Assembly: GCA_934292955.1 (NCBI GenBank)
Contig: CAKQXZ010000108.1
Location: forward strand, 1-6,076
Direction: 5' to 3'
From: an uncultured Clostridia bacterium
Lineage (GTDB): Bacteria; Bacillota_A; Clostridia; Christensenellales; Borkfalkiaceae
Length of the DNA stretch: 6,076 nt
Position 1 is the stretch's first letter, and the number at the start of each line of letters is the position of its first letter. Below are positions 5,748 to 6,076 of the stretch, one piece after another. Position numbers and translations under genes: made by a program. The notes beneath the pieces were generated by a model. The model was not told the DNA's origin. It ran no database searches and was given only the letters and a program-made list of their open reading frames with translations.

Positions 5748-6076
5748 TTATCTGATATTAAGCGTATGCAAAAATCTGTCGAACGCGACTTTGCCCTGTT
5801 CGTCGGACTTGAATACCGCCGTGTTTTCGAGAATGTGAACGCAAACGTCGTTTACATATTCGGTAATATGTTTTTCCGCCGTCTTTTCGTCTTTTACAAT
5901 GCCGTATTTATCGATAAGTTTTTCTATCATAAAGCGGTGAACGTACAGCGAATGCGACGGATCGGCAATGGCTTCTTTATCGTACGGAGTTTTTCCGCAA
6001 AGCACCTGAGCCATTTCGCCGAACTGACGTTTAAGTCTTGCGGGCAGAATGTACATACCCATCGCTTCTATAAGCC
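5748..6076 (-). CDS. galT: UDP-glucose--hexose-1-phosphate uridylyltransferase (GalT, Firmicutes class), C-terminal part, 5' end outside window
   Basis: The last 108 codons of a gene that enters from the right edge. The frame stays open to position 6076, and the internal ATG at 6062 has no ribosome binding site, so it is not the true start. The visible chain begins LIEAMGMYILPARLK, matching the GLxEVMGxAVLPxRLK motif near the end of class II GalT proteins of Bacillota, and ends with HILENTAVFKSDEQGK and AFDRFL, matching the VLExAGVFKxxxxGxxAFxRF tail. Full-length members are about 490-510 residues, so roughly four fifths are missing here, including the catalytic region. GalT exchanges UMP between UDP-glucose and galactose-1-phosphate in the Leloir pathway. 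The identification comes from remembered family motifs in a C-terminal fragment; the rest of a gal operon would be expected just beyond the window. Confidence 0.82.
   Translation of the reverse strand, partial: LIEAMGMYILPARLKRQFGEMAQVLCGKTPYDKEAIADPSHSLYVHRFMIEKLIDKYGIVKDEKTAEKHITEYVNDVCVHILENTAVFKSDEQGKVAFDRFLHTLNIR

Overview
The window looks like a bacterial chromosome segment from an anaerobe of the Bacillota, most likely a clostridial, gut-type lineage. The reasons are strong AGGAGG-like ribosome binding sites, a sigma-A-type promoter, a C-terminal GalT fragment of the Firmicutes class, and a Na+-translocating decarboxylase operon typical of fermenters. The lineage is an inference, because there is no rRNA or marker gene here. 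All seven genes are on the minus strand, so transcription runs from high to low coordinates.

Right part (6076 down to about 5249): the 3' end of galT (UDP-glucose--hexose-1-phosphate uridylyltransferase) enters from the window edge. After a 28-nt gap comes a small PPC/DUF296-domain protein, and a clear rho-independent terminator closes this unit. The spacer 5021-5293 then holds the promoter of the next operon and, just upstream of its -35 box, a cluster of three alternating CGATTTA half-sites that looks like an operator.

Left part (5020 down to 38): one tight five-gene operon. In transcription order it encodes a divergent 12S/MmdA-type carboxyltransferase, an OadG-type small membrane anchor, a free-standing biotin carrier protein, the OadB-type Na+-pumping membrane subunit, and an OadA/5S-type carboxyltransferase without its own biotin domain. 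The first four follow the order of classical methylmalonyl-CoA decarboxylase operons (A-D-C-B), with the 5S gene appended at the end. Gaps are short or absent, and several ribosome binding sites overlap the preceding stop codon, so the products are probably made as one complex.

How the genes may work together: the biotin carrier (Lys86 in EAMKM) could be carboxylated from oxaloacetate by the 5S subunit, or from an acyl-CoA by the 12S-like subunit, and decarboxylated at the membrane by the beta subunit with Na+ export. Having both carboxyltransferases beside one carrier and one pump resembles a propionibacterial transcarboxylase (12S + 5S + 1.3S) joined to a sodium pump. The 12S-like subunit has lost several glycine-rich motifs of the family, so its substrate, or even its activity, is uncertain. 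This is the most interesting feature of the window.
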